Assembly (NCBI GenBank): GCA_964591565.1
Contig: CAZQEC010000017.1
Coordinates: 1-22,169, forward strand
DNA length: 22,169 nt
DNA from: CAZQEC01 sp964591565
GTDB lineage: Bacteria > Patescibacteriota > UBA1384 > CAJBMM01
Direction of reading: 5' to 3'
The translations under genes were made by a program, and so were the position numbers. How positions within the stretch are numbered: the stretch's first letter is position 1; each line of letters begins with the position of its first letter. Below the pieces are notes generated by a model. That model did not search any database. It saw only the letters and a program-made list of their open reading frames with translations, and was not told where the DNA came from. Below are positions 13,170 through 22,169 of this stretch, piece by piece.

Positions 13170-14416
13170 AATCACATAAAGCTTTATTTATCGGTATCTT
13201 AATCACATTTTTGATATTAACAGTGGCGATAGCTGTTTATTGGTACGTTTTGCGCTCCCCTCAGCTAATACTGTCCACCAGTCCTGCTAACGCCACAGTC
13301 ACGGTTGATGGAAATGCTTTTACATCATCAAATAATACTTTGAGCGTTGGTGAACACAGGTTGTCGGCATCAGCTGGCGGTTTCGTCACTTATGATAAAA
13401 CATTCTCCCTCAAACGCGCGGAAAGCTTGCGCCTCAATATATTGCTTAAAGCTGTTCCCAGCCCGGTCACTTTATCGGCCAACGTCGAAAACTATCCGAG
13501 CTTCGTCAAGGGGGGCGAGGTGTTCTTTTTGGGCAACGGCGGCCGCACCCTTTATCGCTCACGGGCCGATGCAGGTTTAACCACTTTAAGGGTTGAACCA
13601 ATGACCCCAGACACCTTGTCCGATGTGCAAAAGGTGATCTGGCGACCGGATGCGGAGGTGGCATTTTTGAAGCGGTCGGACGGCGTTTACTTGTACGATT
13701 TTATGCGCTACGACCTCTTGCACCAAACCAACACGCTTTGGGGCACCGACATCGGCGACATCGCCTGGAACCCGAATGGGGCGCAGGTGGTATACACCTA
13801 CTATGGCGCAGGCGGCGAGCAATCACTCAAACTGTCTGACGTGCAAAACAAAGTGACTTCAGTGGTGGCAAATTTAGCCAAAGATAACATTGATCGCCCA
13901 ACCATTACGTGGTCGCCAGATGGGCAATCTATTCTATTAAAACCAAATAGCGATCAAAAAAAGACTAATTATTTATACGTCTACGACGTGTTCAGCAAAA
14001 AAATTACCCAATTAACCTCACTGGGCGAAGTTGAAGGGGCAAAGTGGAGCCCAGACAGTTTATCCATTCTCTACACTGCCCCAGGGCAAAATGCTCAAGG
14101 TAACACTGGTTTTGCGTTATGGTTAGCCAAGGCAGATGGCTTAAGCGTCAAACCCTTAAACGTCATCGTTGACGGCATTTTAAGCGCGACCTGGACGAAT
14201 GATGGTCAGGGTATTGTAGCGGCTTCTCCTTCAGCCGGCGCGAGCGATCAAATACTCGAAGTGGATACTAGTGGCCAAATTGCGCCGTACTTATGGGACA
14301 ATTCTCTCTTACTACATCCGCGTCACTTAATTACGGTTATAGGCGACGAACGCGTGCTATTCTTTAATAATGGGCAATTTATGTCGCTCGCGCTGGTTTC
14401 GGAACAGTACAGATAA
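13166..14416 (+). CDS. Membrane-anchored PEGA and beta-propeller protein
   Basis: A 416-residue protein with one N-terminal membrane segment (about 7-28), a PEGA-type beta domain (about 34-95: L-S-T-S-P-A-N-A-T-V-T-V-D-G, then G-E-H-R-L-S-A-S-A-G-G-F), and a TolB/WD40-like propeller. Five blade signatures of the form W-x-P/N-D/N-G-x-x-hydrophobic are visible with Trp at about 159, 201, 249, 294 and 343, so spacing is 42-49 residues. Propellers of this kind hold proteins together or bind carbohydrate; no catalytic residues can be assigned. It would face outside. It starts by ATGA overlap with the muramidase gene and has no good ribosome site of its own, so it is probably coupled. PEGA-propeller proteins occur beside T4SS genes in other Patescibacteria to my knowledge, but their role is unknown. 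Confidence 0.78.
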   Translation: MKSHKALFIGILITFLILTVAIAVYWYVLRSPQLILSTSPANATVTVDGNAFTSSNNTLSVGEHRLSASAGGFVTYDKTFSLKRAESLRLNILLKAVPSPVTLSANVENYPSFVKGGEVFFLGNGGRTLYRSRADAGLTTLRVEPMTPDTLSDVQKVIWRPDAEVAFLKRSDGVYLYDFMRYDLLHQTNTLWGTDIGDIAWNPNGAQVVYTYYGAGGEQSLKLSDVQNKVTSVVANLAKDNIDRPTITWSPDGQSILLKPNSDQKKTNYLYVYDVFSKKITQLTSLGEVEGAKWSPDSLSILYTAPGQNAQGNTGFALWLAKADGLSVKPLNVIVDGILSATWTNDGQGIVAASPSAGASDQILEVDTSGQIAPYLWDNSLLLHPRHLITVIGDERVLFFNNGQFMSLALVSEQYR

Positions 14417-14430
14417 TATAAGCAGGTCAA

Positions 14431-15795
14431 ATGGCAGACGTTGACGAACAATTAGGGGTAGATGATGCTGAAGCGCTGGATGATATTGCAGTTGATCCTG
14501 CCAATATACCGGTGGATAACGTAGGCACCAGACCAAGCCCCGACAAGACAATTAAGCGCTTTCGCGCGCCGACTGACCGCAGTGCCACCGAAGATGCCTC
14601 CAATGTACCCGAGGGGGGTTGGCGGGGGCGTTTGAGTAACGGCTTCAATCGCTTGTCTGGCGGCGCGCCCAGAAACCTTGAGCAGAAAAAAGAAGAGGCG
14701 AAAGAAAAAATCAAAGAGGAAGCTAAATCGGCCGTCAAAAAAGAAGCTAAAGCGGTGGCGAAAAATGTGGCTAAAAAAGCTGGTGCGCGCATTGCCGCCG
14801 CGGGAGCACGTGCGGTTGCCTTGGCTACATCGGAAATTTGGGGACCGATTGTGTTGGTATTGCTCGCAATCGTTGGTGTCATTATTATCATCGCCATCAT
14901 TGTTGCCATTGCCCAATCGGGGCAATTCGGCAGTTCATTTCATCAAGATTCCGATAAAAATACGCAGATGACTGCCCTGGCCAACGCCGGTGATGTCTTT
15001 GCCCGGCGCGAGCTGGACGCGGCTGACATTCCGTTGATATTGAAAGCACTGGACACAATTGAACAAAAAGCCAAGAATAAAAATGACATACCTGCGCTCG
15101 ATATCATCAAAGAACTGCGAACCAAACTACAAACATATACCAGTGGCGATAGTAAAGTTGACCGTCAAAACCTCATTGATGCTCAAAAACTAATTTTGAA
15201 GTTAAGCAGTTTAGGATACGGCACTGCTTTGACACAATTTACCACATCTGCCGCACTTGCGGAGCTAAGCAAGCTCATAGACAAAAAGAGGATTGGTACG
15301 AATCACGATAATGACGAAGCTGGTTTGACTAGCGGATATATAAAACGTAAATTATCACGACCAGGTACTCCTGATCCAGTGCCCCTTAATCCCATGGTGC
15401 CATTATTCTTACTGGCAATTGATCGGGAATTTGGTCCAGTGATTGTTTCAAGTATCGTCGGTACTCACCCACGAGAAACGGTTGATGATAAGGGTAAAAG
15501 CACAGGCAGGCAATCTGCGCACTGGACTGGCAATGGTATGGACATTGCCGCAATTCGCGGAAAAGCCGTTGATTCAAACCAGACTGAAGCCAAAGACCTG
15601 TTGCAATGGGTGCTAGATCATCAAAGCGAACTTGAACAAAAAGGTATTCGAATTTCTCAAACTATCGGCCCTGCTCAATATTCCAACTTACAACTTAGGC
15701 GTGGTCAAAAAATTACTGACGGTAGTCAGGGGGTTAAATCTGGCCATGAGGATCATTTTCACATCGGATTTTACCCAATTGGCGGTTTGCAATGA
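14431..15795 (+). CDS. Membrane-anchored LAS-type (M15-like) peptidoglycan peptidase
   Basis: A 454-residue protein in three parts: an acidic/disordered N-terminus (1-85); a Lys/Glu/Ala heptad-like helix (about 86-135) leading into one membrane segment (about 136-163); and an exported C-terminal domain. The end carries the metal-binding pattern of LAS metallopeptidases (VanX/VanY/MepA group): S-A-H-W-T-G-N-G-M-D (His364 and Asp371, i.e. SxHxxGxxxD) and H-E-D-H-F-H-I-G-F (Asp441, His442, His444). That predicts a zinc D,D- or L,D-carboxypeptidase or endopeptidase acting on wall peptides. The Ala of the classical SxHxxGxAxD is replaced by Gly, so activity should be tested. AGCAGG (14421-14426) lies 4 nt before the ATG. 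Along with the muramidase two genes upstream it would give the system both a glycan-cutting and a peptide-cutting enzyme. Its stop overlaps the next gene's start. Confidence 0.72.
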   Translation: MADVDEQLGVDDAEALDDIAVDPANIPVDNVGTRPSPDKTIKRFRAPTDRSATEDASNVPEGGWRGRLSNGFNRLSGGAPRNLEQKKEEAKEKIKEEAKSAVKKEAKAVAKNVAKKAGARIAAAGARAVALATSEIWGPIVLVLLAIVGVIIIIAIIVAIAQSGQFGSSFHQDSDKNTQMTALANAGDVFARRELDAADIPLILKALDTIEQKAKNKNDIPALDIIKELRTKLQTYTSGDSKVDRQNLIDAQKLILKLSSLGYGTALTQFTTSAALAELSKLIDKKRIGTNHDNDEAGLTSGYIKRKLSRPGTPDPVPLNPMVPLFLLAIDREFGPVIVSSIVGTHPRETVDDKGKSTGRQSAHWTGNGMDIAAIRGKAVDSNQTEAKDLLQWVLDHQSELEQKGIRISQTIGPAQYSNLQLRRGQKITDGSQGVKSGHEDHFHIGFYPIGGLQ

Positions 15796-18700
15796 TGAAT
15801 CGTTTAATCGTAATTTTGATACTAACCTTAATCTTACCATGGCAACTCATAACACTGCCGACTAAAACTTATGCTCAAGAATCTACGGGAGATCAAAGCT
15901 CAATTTTAGACACTGCACTTGAGGCACCTGAAGAAGAAGATGGAGTGGAAGAAGCAATTCAACCAAATGAGTTGACACAAATCGCGAACGGATTGAACAG
16001 TTTGCAATCTCGCCGTGGCGCTCGGGGCGATATTACCATTGAACACACCTTGCCCCGTCTCGGTTTGTCGCAATGTGATCTTAATTTAATTCGTACTGGG
16101 CAAATTGATAATCGGGTGCTAAAAGCGCTCAACTATCTGGTCAGCCCAACTGGCGGCGATATGACCTACCTGCACGTCACTTTTTCCAAAGAGTGCGAAG
16201 AGGAGGTGCCGGAGTTAATTGGCGACGCCTACCCGGTGGAGTTTGAAGACACCGCACCACGTCCGAATGCTAACGCGAATGAACAGTCGTTGCCATCTAA
16301 CGTTCCGAATGACTACACTCCCCCTACGACTAATGAGCTTGCAACGGAACAGCCAACCACGTCAACAGGCACGCAACCAAAAATTGACACAAGCTCCACT
16401 ATCGTTCCGCCAGATATTGCGCCTCAATATGTTGAAAAACCACTTGATGAGCCGTCTTTCACTCCACCTCAAAACAAACCGTTCGTAATTGATTTTGGCA
16501 ATATACCGGCTAACGAATTAAGTCAGGATAAACGAGCTAAATTGAAAGATGATTTTTACGCGCTTTATAACGATGTAATTTCTCGTTTCAAATATCGTGA
16601 CTCTGGATTGAAAGCGGTGTTTGGAGTTGACACCAAAAACGCGCAAAAAGATTGTGGTGAAAATAGTTTAGCCTGTGTATTTGAAATGACCAAAGGCGAT
16701 TTAAAGGGTCAATATGTAATGATATTAGATGCCTACAGATACGGCAACACAGCTAATATTAAAAATACCATTGCCCACGAGATAATCCATACACTCACGC
16801 CGGTACCCCGATTCCTAGATATGGGCTACAACGCTGGTTTAACCCGATACGACGAGGCAAACAGTGTATATGAGGAAATGATCACCGACTACTTTGCTCA
16901 AAAATACTATTCAAGCGACGAAGTTGGCTATGCACATTTAGTCGAACTTGTACCGCGCCTTGTTACGATACTCAATGCGGCAGGCGTAAATGATGCGGAA
17001 GATTTGCTCATCAGAGCTAAAAATAAAGATGGGTATGGGGTGATCAACGATGTGGTAAATAAATATCTGCAAAAGCCATTCATCAAAACATTCGCGACCT
17101 ACTTGAATACCGATTATAGCAAAATGGATGTCGAGCGAGCCAAAAAATATCTTGATATCGTGCTTACAAAAGTTCGTGATGCTCGTGGGGTAACGCTGGA
17201 TAGCAAACCAACAACTAAACAAGCGACCGTATCAAATCGCAATGATTTTGTTCGTCATGAAGCATCGGCTATGACTAACACTTTTAATATTCCTTTAGCC
17301 TACGCCGCGGCCACTCCCGCTACCGCCGTTGAACCGCCAGATGCGCAAAGCGTGCACGACAATGGTCAAGCGGTTGACATTGTGGCGGCTGGATTGGTAA
17401 TGTGCACCACTAAATCGGGTGGGATATTTGGCGCCGGCGCCAAGGTTTCCCGTCAAGCGCCGCGACCAATTAAAGTATCTTGGCAAACTGACGCTGGCGT
17501 GGCTGGAGTTCAAGCTCCGTTTGGGGCTAACTTCGATCAGATGGCGGAAACGGCTGGTTTAGACGAGTTTTTAGAGGGTTTCACCTCACAAGACGGCACA
17601 TTTAGAGCCCGCGCCTTAGACGGCGCCTTCACCATGATGGGCTTTAACTTACTGGCTGGTCAGCTCGGCATCAAGCCGGGGTCGTTTGACGCCGCCACCG
17701 ATCCATTAACCTACTCAACGCTCGGCTACGCTTGGCTGGCGGATCAGATGAAGCTACCCGATTCGTCGGTCTTTAACCCGTTTATGGACGGTATTGATAA
17801 GTCGCCAAACCCGCTCGTCAAAGGTCGCGACAACCTCGAAACACTGATCAATCGCAGTATCCTGCGCACGGTTGAAAAAGATTTGAAACTAAACGCCGGG
17901 TCGTTAGACGGCGACACCTTCGAGGAAGTACTGCAAAATGCCGCTAAAAGAAGATTGGAAAAAGATTTGGGCTTAAGAGCGGGCAGTTTTTCGGCTGACA
18001 TTACCAAGCCAGACCAGATATTTCTATCACTCGGTCAAGCCAAAATGGATTCATATTTTCGCTGGCCCTCTGGCGCCACAAAGCTGGATGATAACCGAGA
18101 TTTAATTACGGCACTTTCATCGAGAATTAGTAAGTTAATGAATGCGGGCGAAAATTTGCAATACGGCGAAAAATTGGTGCGCGGCGCCTTGCGCTTGCCG
18201 TCAAGCGTCACATTAACTAATCTTTACTGGAAAGATGGCAATTTTTGGGCGACCGACGAGGGCAAAGCGGTCAAAGACACTCTGCGCGACATTGATCGCC
18301 AGCTGTTTCCTGGCGCTAACGGCGGCGCCAAGCCAAAATCATTATTCGAAAATGGTCGCGTGCCCATTATGGACGCTGTACTATCTAAATCATCTGAAGA
18401 CCTGACGTTTCGCCTGATTACTGGCGACCTCAAACTGAAAGATTATCAAACCATTCTGGGCGTCGGCTCGATTTTATCGGATTACGGCGCCTACGGTAGT
18501 GCCCAGCGCGCCTTTGGCTTGCCAGACGACATCACTGCTGGGCAGGTTATTGGCACAAACGGCCAAGTCATTAAGGTTAACTCGACCACTAATCAATTTT
18601 TGGTCAATTTGCTCGGCGGGCAAAAAAATAACTGGTTAGCGCTCGGCACTGAATCGATCGGCAAAGCGCTTGGGATGCACCCGGACGCGCGTTTCAAAAA

Positions 18701-21700
18701 AGAGATTGTGCAAATTACTGAAAATGAACGCACAACTTCAGCCGAAAAGTACAGCGGTATTGTTGATTCTGCTCTTAAAGGCGAGTTGGATAAAATACAT
18801 TTTTCCGGCTCCAAAGCCACGTTGAGTATAGATTTGAGCCCGCGCGATTTATTAATTGTCCTGGGCGCGGAGCTGGCCACTAATCGGAGCGGTGACAGAG
18901 CGGGTCAGTTAGCTGAGGCGCGGTTTAATCGGCTAGCGGAAGTTGGCAAAGCGCGTTTCGGCAATATGTTTGATGCCGTGGCTAAAAATGCCATCGGCGA
19001 CCAGTCTGCTTTGCAAGCACTTTATTCGTATGACCAAACCCGGGCTGATAAGACACCGTATGTCGATAACTTTAGCATTACTGGTAACGGGCAAGCCAAA
19101 TTTGTGCTATCGTACCCGGCCATAGACATTCAAAAAACCGCCATTATGAACGATGAATCAGGCGCGCGGGACGTTAACGCGACACTCTCATCTGACCGCC
19201 TCACTATTGCACTTGATTCTAGCGATGTTTTTGGCGCCTTCCCCGGCGATACCTTACGCGTGACCTATACCGTGCGAGCGCAACGATCGGGACAAAATGG
19301 GTTTACGCCCGACACATTTGCCTCACTGATTAATAATTCTGGGGCTCTGCAGTCAATTATCATCCAAATCGGGGCGGCTAAATTGAGCACCGCGCTCAAA
19401 CTACCCCCGAGTGCCTTGGCACTGGCGAGCGGACTGATTGATCCTAAAAGTCACGGTATCGGTAGCGTTGGGCAATCGGCGCTAGAATCGTTTGGTGGAC
19501 TGGCGCCTGGCGGGTTAACTGGCAAAGCCATGTCTGATTTGCCGATCAGTTCCATTAATCGTATGTTCGCGCTGGAGTCTGGTTGGTACGATAAACTCAA
19601 AGCCAAAGATCAAGCGTTTTTGGACGCTAACGCCACCGCTCTTTACACGACCGACGAACGCTATCGCATTGAGCTTGGCTCAACCGAACAGCTATTAACC
19701 GGTGTTATAACGCTCGCTCAATATCAAAAACGGATCGGCAACGCCCAGTTACAGTACAACGCCGGGAGCGTCCTAGCCAGTACATTCGGCGTTCACGTGC
19801 TCGGCTATCGTCTGACCGCGGGGGATTTTACCGATATGATTGAGGGCTCTTATTACAAACCAGTCCTGCGCTTTGGCGCCCGTCTGCAGGAACGCAACCG
19901 AGGATTACCAATCGGCGCGTTAGCCACGTCTATTTTAACTGGGCAAAATAACGTCAGTTTGTGGTCGCTTGGCACCAGTTTTCTGGCATCAAGTTTTCAT
20001 TTGAAAACGCTCGATTTAACCAAAGCCACAAATATCGGCGACGTTAAAAACGCCATTGGCAAATCATCAATCGAGCAAGCGCTTGGCTTCAAAGAAAATA
20101 CCTTCAGCGGCGGAAGTCCGCTCGATGTGGCCAAGTCGGTCGGCGCCGAAAACTTTGCTAACGCCTTTGGCATTCCCATTCCCGATCTTTACAAGGCAAA
20201 GTTAAAAAATATTACATATAATTATCATCCTGAACTGGCCCAGCAAGAGCGCGATGCAGTCATTTATAAATACCTGTCCGCACTACTGCAAAAGCCGTCT
20301 GGATCCGTGTCGGAAGGCGAAGAAAACCTGCGCCCTGACGAACGATTTAGTCAAAGCACTTTGGGGCGTTTTGAAGCGGTAGATCGTACTTTGGGCATCG
20401 AAGTTGGATCAACTTTGAAGTTTATGCAATATAAACTTTCTGGCGATGACTTAATCCATAAAACCTCTGTCAAGGCGGTGGACAGTCGCGTGACCGCTGG
20501 ATTGGCCGAGATATTGGGAGTTGACCCGGCTTACGTCACCGACGCCAAAGAACTAGGCAAGTTTTTTGATGGCAGTAAAGATAATGACCCAGCCGCTTTT
20601 GGCTCACTCTACAATTTAGTGCAAAAATTTGGCGGCATCAATTTAGACGCCCAGCTCGGCTGGGACAAGGGGGCGTTTCAGCATTTGATTGCTAATTCGA
20701 ATAACGCCCTCGAATTCAAAAAAACTTTAGTGTCGCAAGGCACCAAAAAGCTGGCGCGATATTTGGGCATTGATAAGGATACGTTGCGTGATTTGGAGTT
20801 GCGATTAAACGATGGAAGCGCCAAAGATTTGGAGTTGGCCCTGCACGACGTCGGCGCGGCAAAAGTGGTTAGTCTGGTTGGAGTCGAAGGATTTACGCTC
20901 AATGACGCTGATGCGCTGATGAATGGCCATTTTGGCGACGGCGCCTTAATGGTTGGGACGGCGTTTATGTCAAAATCTAACGACATTAAAAAAGCCGGCA
21001 TTACCTACGCAGAGTTAAAACTGTCGATTTTTGGCGATCCAGTTAAAGAAGAAAACTATATGTTTGAGCAAATTGCCAAGGACTATCCGGGCTTGGCTGA
21101 CAATGCCCGCGGGCACGATCAAGAATTACTTGGGTTGAGGGCAAATACTGCCGGTCAATCATATCGCGAAGTCTCGAATCGGTCATTTATGACCGAGGCC
21201 CGCCAATCGGTCTCGTTTAAGTTTATGGACTATCAAGTGAGTCAACTTTTGCCCGATGTGGTTGTGCCACAACAATTCTCCCGTGCCATGATTGGGGGTA
21301 AATATGTCTACTCCGAAAACGGCCAAACTATTACATTGAGCGGCGACGACGCCAGACAGCGCATGGGGCAACTAACCATTATTAATTATGTGCAAAGTAA
21401 TAATAAGATCCTCGAGGGTATCCCCGACACCTACCTGCTAGCCGTCACAGATTTTTTGGCAGACCAAGACGCGAACAAGCTTCAAGCTAAATTGAGCTTA
21501 AATGGCGATGCTGGCTTTAAGGCGATCGGCCACCAACTTGATCCAGTCTTTTCCAAAGTATTTGGCACCACGCTCGCCCCCGGCACTTCAAGCGCTCTCT
21601 TGGCGTACGCCTCAAACGGCAACGCCGCCGCCTTCCAAAAAAACCTCTGGCAATCGTGGCAAATTTCAGCGTTTAACTTTGCCGATAAAGCGCTCGGATT

Positions 21701-22169
21701 TAAACAAGGTACGGCTGGGGTCATTTATCAAGGTATTTCCGGGTATCAAAGCGCCTTATCTGCTTATCAATCAGCCGCTGGCGCCGCTTTGGATACGATT
21801 GCGGGAGCTAGCACGATTGAAGAGTTTAATGCTGCCATTACCAACGCCAATAAATCAATGAACACCGCCTCGCGGCAGTTCAAAACCCAAACCGCTATGC
21901 TCATCGCCAGCGTGGCAAATGTAGTATTTCAAAAACAGTTTAGTCAAATTGAATCGGCGCTCGGTATTCAACCGGGTACCCTCATTTACCTGATCCAATA
22001 CCTAATTAGCCCCGATCCTATTAGTTTAGGTCTGTTTATATTCTTTAACTTCCTCTGGGGCAAATCATCCACATCATGTGGTATTGATCAGTACCCGCGT
22101 GGTGTCATCTCCGCTAGTGCGGCGGTGCTGGCGCTCAAATCGGCAGTGATATCAAGTCAGCTTGTGGAT
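15792..22169 (+). CDS. Giant secreted protein with HExxH metallopeptidase motif and degenerate repeats (3' end outside window)
   Basis: An open frame of 2126 codons that I followed through most lines without a stop; it runs off the window end. ATG 15792 overlaps the previous stop; a second ATG follows at 15795. Residues 1-28 are a signal peptide with probable cleavage after T-Y-A. Then an acidic/Cys-containing domain, a Pro/Thr linker (about 150-235), and a domain with I-A-H-E-I-I-H (His329, Glu330, His333) followed by Y-E-E-M-I-T-D-Y (Glu362, Asp366), the layout of gluzincin zinc peptidases. From about 480 on come degenerate repeats marked by L-G-[I/L/F]-x-x-[G/N]-[S/T], for example at 625, 726, 1431, 1534, 1968 and 2057. 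A hydrophobic stretch near 2060-2090 is followed by C-G-I-D-Q-Y. No whole-protein family is recognised. Position last in the T4SS run suggests a surface-exposed or secreted component, perhaps for host contact. Confidence 0.85.
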   Translation, partial: MMNRLIVILILTLILPWQLITLPTKTYAQESTGDQSSILDTALEAPEEEDGVEEAIQPNELTQIANGLNSLQSRRGARGDITIEHTLPRLGLSQCDLNLIRTGQIDNRVLKALNYLVSPTGGDMTYLHVTFSKECEEEVPELIGDAYPVEFEDTAPRPNANANEQSLPSNVPNDYTPPTTNELATEQPTTSTGTQPKIDTSSTIVPPDIAPQYVEKPLDEPSFTPPQNKPFVIDFGNIPANELSQDKRAKLKDDFYALYNDVISRFKYRDSGLKAVFGVDTKNAQKDCGENSLACVFEMTKGDLKGQYVMILDAYRYGNTANIKNTIAHEIIHTLTPVPRFLDMGYNAGLTRYDEANSVYEEMITDYFAQKYYSSDEVGYAHLVELVPRLVTILNAAGVNDAEDLLIRAKNKDGYGVINDVVNKYLQKPFIKTFATYLNTDYSKMDVERAKKYLDIVLTKVRDARGVTLDSKPTTKQATVSNRNDFVRHEASAMTNTFNIPLAYAAATPATAVEPPDAQSVHDNGQAVDIVAAGLVMCTTKSGGIFGAGAKVSRQAPRPIKVSWQTDAGVAGVQAPFGANFDQMAETAGLDEFLEGFTSQDGTFRARALDGAFTMMGFNLLAGQLGIKPGSFDAATDPLTYSTLGYAWLADQMKLPDSSVFNPFMDGIDKSPNPLVKGRDNLETLINRSILRTVEKDLKLNAGSLDGDTFEEVLQNAAKRRLEKDLGLRAGSFSADITKPDQIFLSLGQAKMDSYFRWPSGATKLDDNRDLITALSSRISKLMNAGENLQYGEKLVRGALRLPSSVTLTNLYWKDGNFWATDEGKAVKDTLRDIDRQLFPGANGGAKPKSLFENGRVPIMDAVLSKSSEDLTFRLITGDLKLKDYQTILGVGSILSDYGAYGSAQRAFGLPDDITAGQVIGTNGQVIKVNSTTNQFLVNLLGGQKNNWLALGTESIGKALGMHPDARFKKEIVQITENERTTSAEKYSGIVDSALKGELDKIHFSGSKATLSIDLSPRDLLIVLGAELATNRSGDRAGQLAEARFNRLAEVGKARFGNMFDAVAKNAIGDQSALQALYSYDQTRADKTPYVDNFSITGNGQAKFVLSYPAIDIQKTAIMNDESGARDVNATLSSDRLTIALDSSDVFGAFPGDTLRVTYTVRAQRSGQNGFTPDTFASLINNSGALQSIIIQIGAAKLSTALKLPPSALALASGLIDPKSHGIGSVGQSALESFGGLAPGGLTGKAMSDLPISSINRMFALESGWYDKLKAKDQAFLDANATALYTTDERYRIELGSTEQLLTGVITLAQYQKRIGNAQLQYNAGSVLASTFGVHVLGYRLTAGDFTDMIEGSYYKPVLRFGARLQERNRGLPIGALATSILTGQNNVSLWSLGTSFLASSFHLKTLDLTKATNIGDVKNAIGKSSIEQALGFKENTFSGGSPLDVAKSVGAENFANAFGIPIPDLYKAKLKNITYNYHPELAQQERDAVIYKYLSALLQKPSGSVSEGEENLRPDERFSQSTLGRFEAVDRTLGIEVGSTLKFMQYKLSGDDLIHKTSVKAVDSRVTAGLAEILGVDPAYVTDAKELGKFFDGSKDNDPAAFGSLYNLVQKFGGINLDAQLGWDKGAFQHLIANSNNALEFKKTLVSQGTKKLARYLGIDKDTLRDLELRLNDGSAKDLELALHDVGAAKVVSLVGVEGFTLNDADALMNGHFGDGALMVGTAFMSKSNDIKKAGITYAELKLSIFGDPVKEENYMFEQIAKDYPGLADNARGHDQELLGLRANTAGQSYREVSNRSFMTEARQSVSFKFMDYQVSQLLPDVVVPQQFSRAMIGGKYVYSENGQTITLSGDDARQRMGQLTIINYVQSNNKILEGIPDTYLLAVTDFLADQDANKLQAKLSLNGDAGFKAIGHQLDPVFSKVFGTTLAPGTSSALLAYASNGNAAAFQKNLWQSWQISAFNFADKALGFKQGTAGVIYQGISGYQSALSAYQSAAGAALDTIAGASTIEEFNAAITNANKSMNTASRQFKTQTAMLIASVANVVFQKQFSQIESALGIQPGTLIYLIQYLISPDPISLGLFIFFNFLWGKSSTSCGIDQYPRGVISASAAVLALKSAVISSQLVD

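Noticed and set aside
14427..14925. Two long minus-strand frames opposite the peptidase gene
   Set aside because: They mirror the Lys/Glu/Ala helix and membrane segment of the real gene (Ser/Phe-rich shadows) and have no independent support.

Overview
The window looks like a chromosomal stretch from an uncultivated Candidate Phyla Radiation (Patescibacteria) type bacterium, probably from a metagenome assembly. The reasons are a PrgI / VirB6-like / VirB4 type IV secretion set of the kind common in that group, a 23S-IVS-type four-helix-bundle gene, an orphan HicB, almost no biosynthetic genes, heptanucleotide repeats in many intergenic gaps, and a 10-N scaffold gap inside a gene. TGA is used as a stop (for example at 13167-13169 and 15793-15795), which argues against the code-25 lineages. 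The phylum is inferred and cannot be fixed from this window.

Layout: 1-551 is non-coding and built largely from tandem 7-mers of several unrelated sequences, ending in an extended -10 promoter. 552-6686 (+) holds a very long VirB6/TrbL-like membrane protein with an N-terminal fibronectin-III-like domain and about 1000 residues of charged coiled coil, followed by two unrecognised acidic soluble proteins. 6730-8020 (+) is a two-gene unit: an EamA/DMT transporter overlapping a stand-alone riboflavin kinase, a plausible riboflavin-salvage pair. 8129-8425 (-) is an orphan HicB-like antitoxin. 8426-8654 holds two back-to-back -10 elements and a REP-like double hairpin.

8655-22169 (+) resumes the secretion system: PrgI, a TraC-like partner of VirB4, the VirB4 ATPase, a four-helix-bundle gene enclosed by a 30-bp inverted repeat, then a tightly packed run: membrane-anchored glucosaminidase-like muramidase (VirB1 analogue), PEGA plus beta-propeller membrane protein, membrane-anchored LAS-type (M15-like) peptidase, and a giant secreted protein (at least 2126 residues, open at the window end) with a HExxH metallopeptidase motif and degenerate repeats. 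Together they describe an envelope-spanning machine: VirB4/PrgI/VirB6 form the inner-membrane engine, two wall hydrolases could open peptidoglycan, and the giant protein is a candidate surface or secreted product. No VirD4, VirB11, relaxase or pilin gene was recognised here.

Most notable signals: the S23-type cassette whose left inverted-repeat arm encodes the last codons of virB4, resembling an rRNA intervening sequence moved into an mRNA; the heptad-phased intergenic repeats, one copy of which sits at the promoter of two separate T4SS units; and the giant metallopeptidase-repeat protein.
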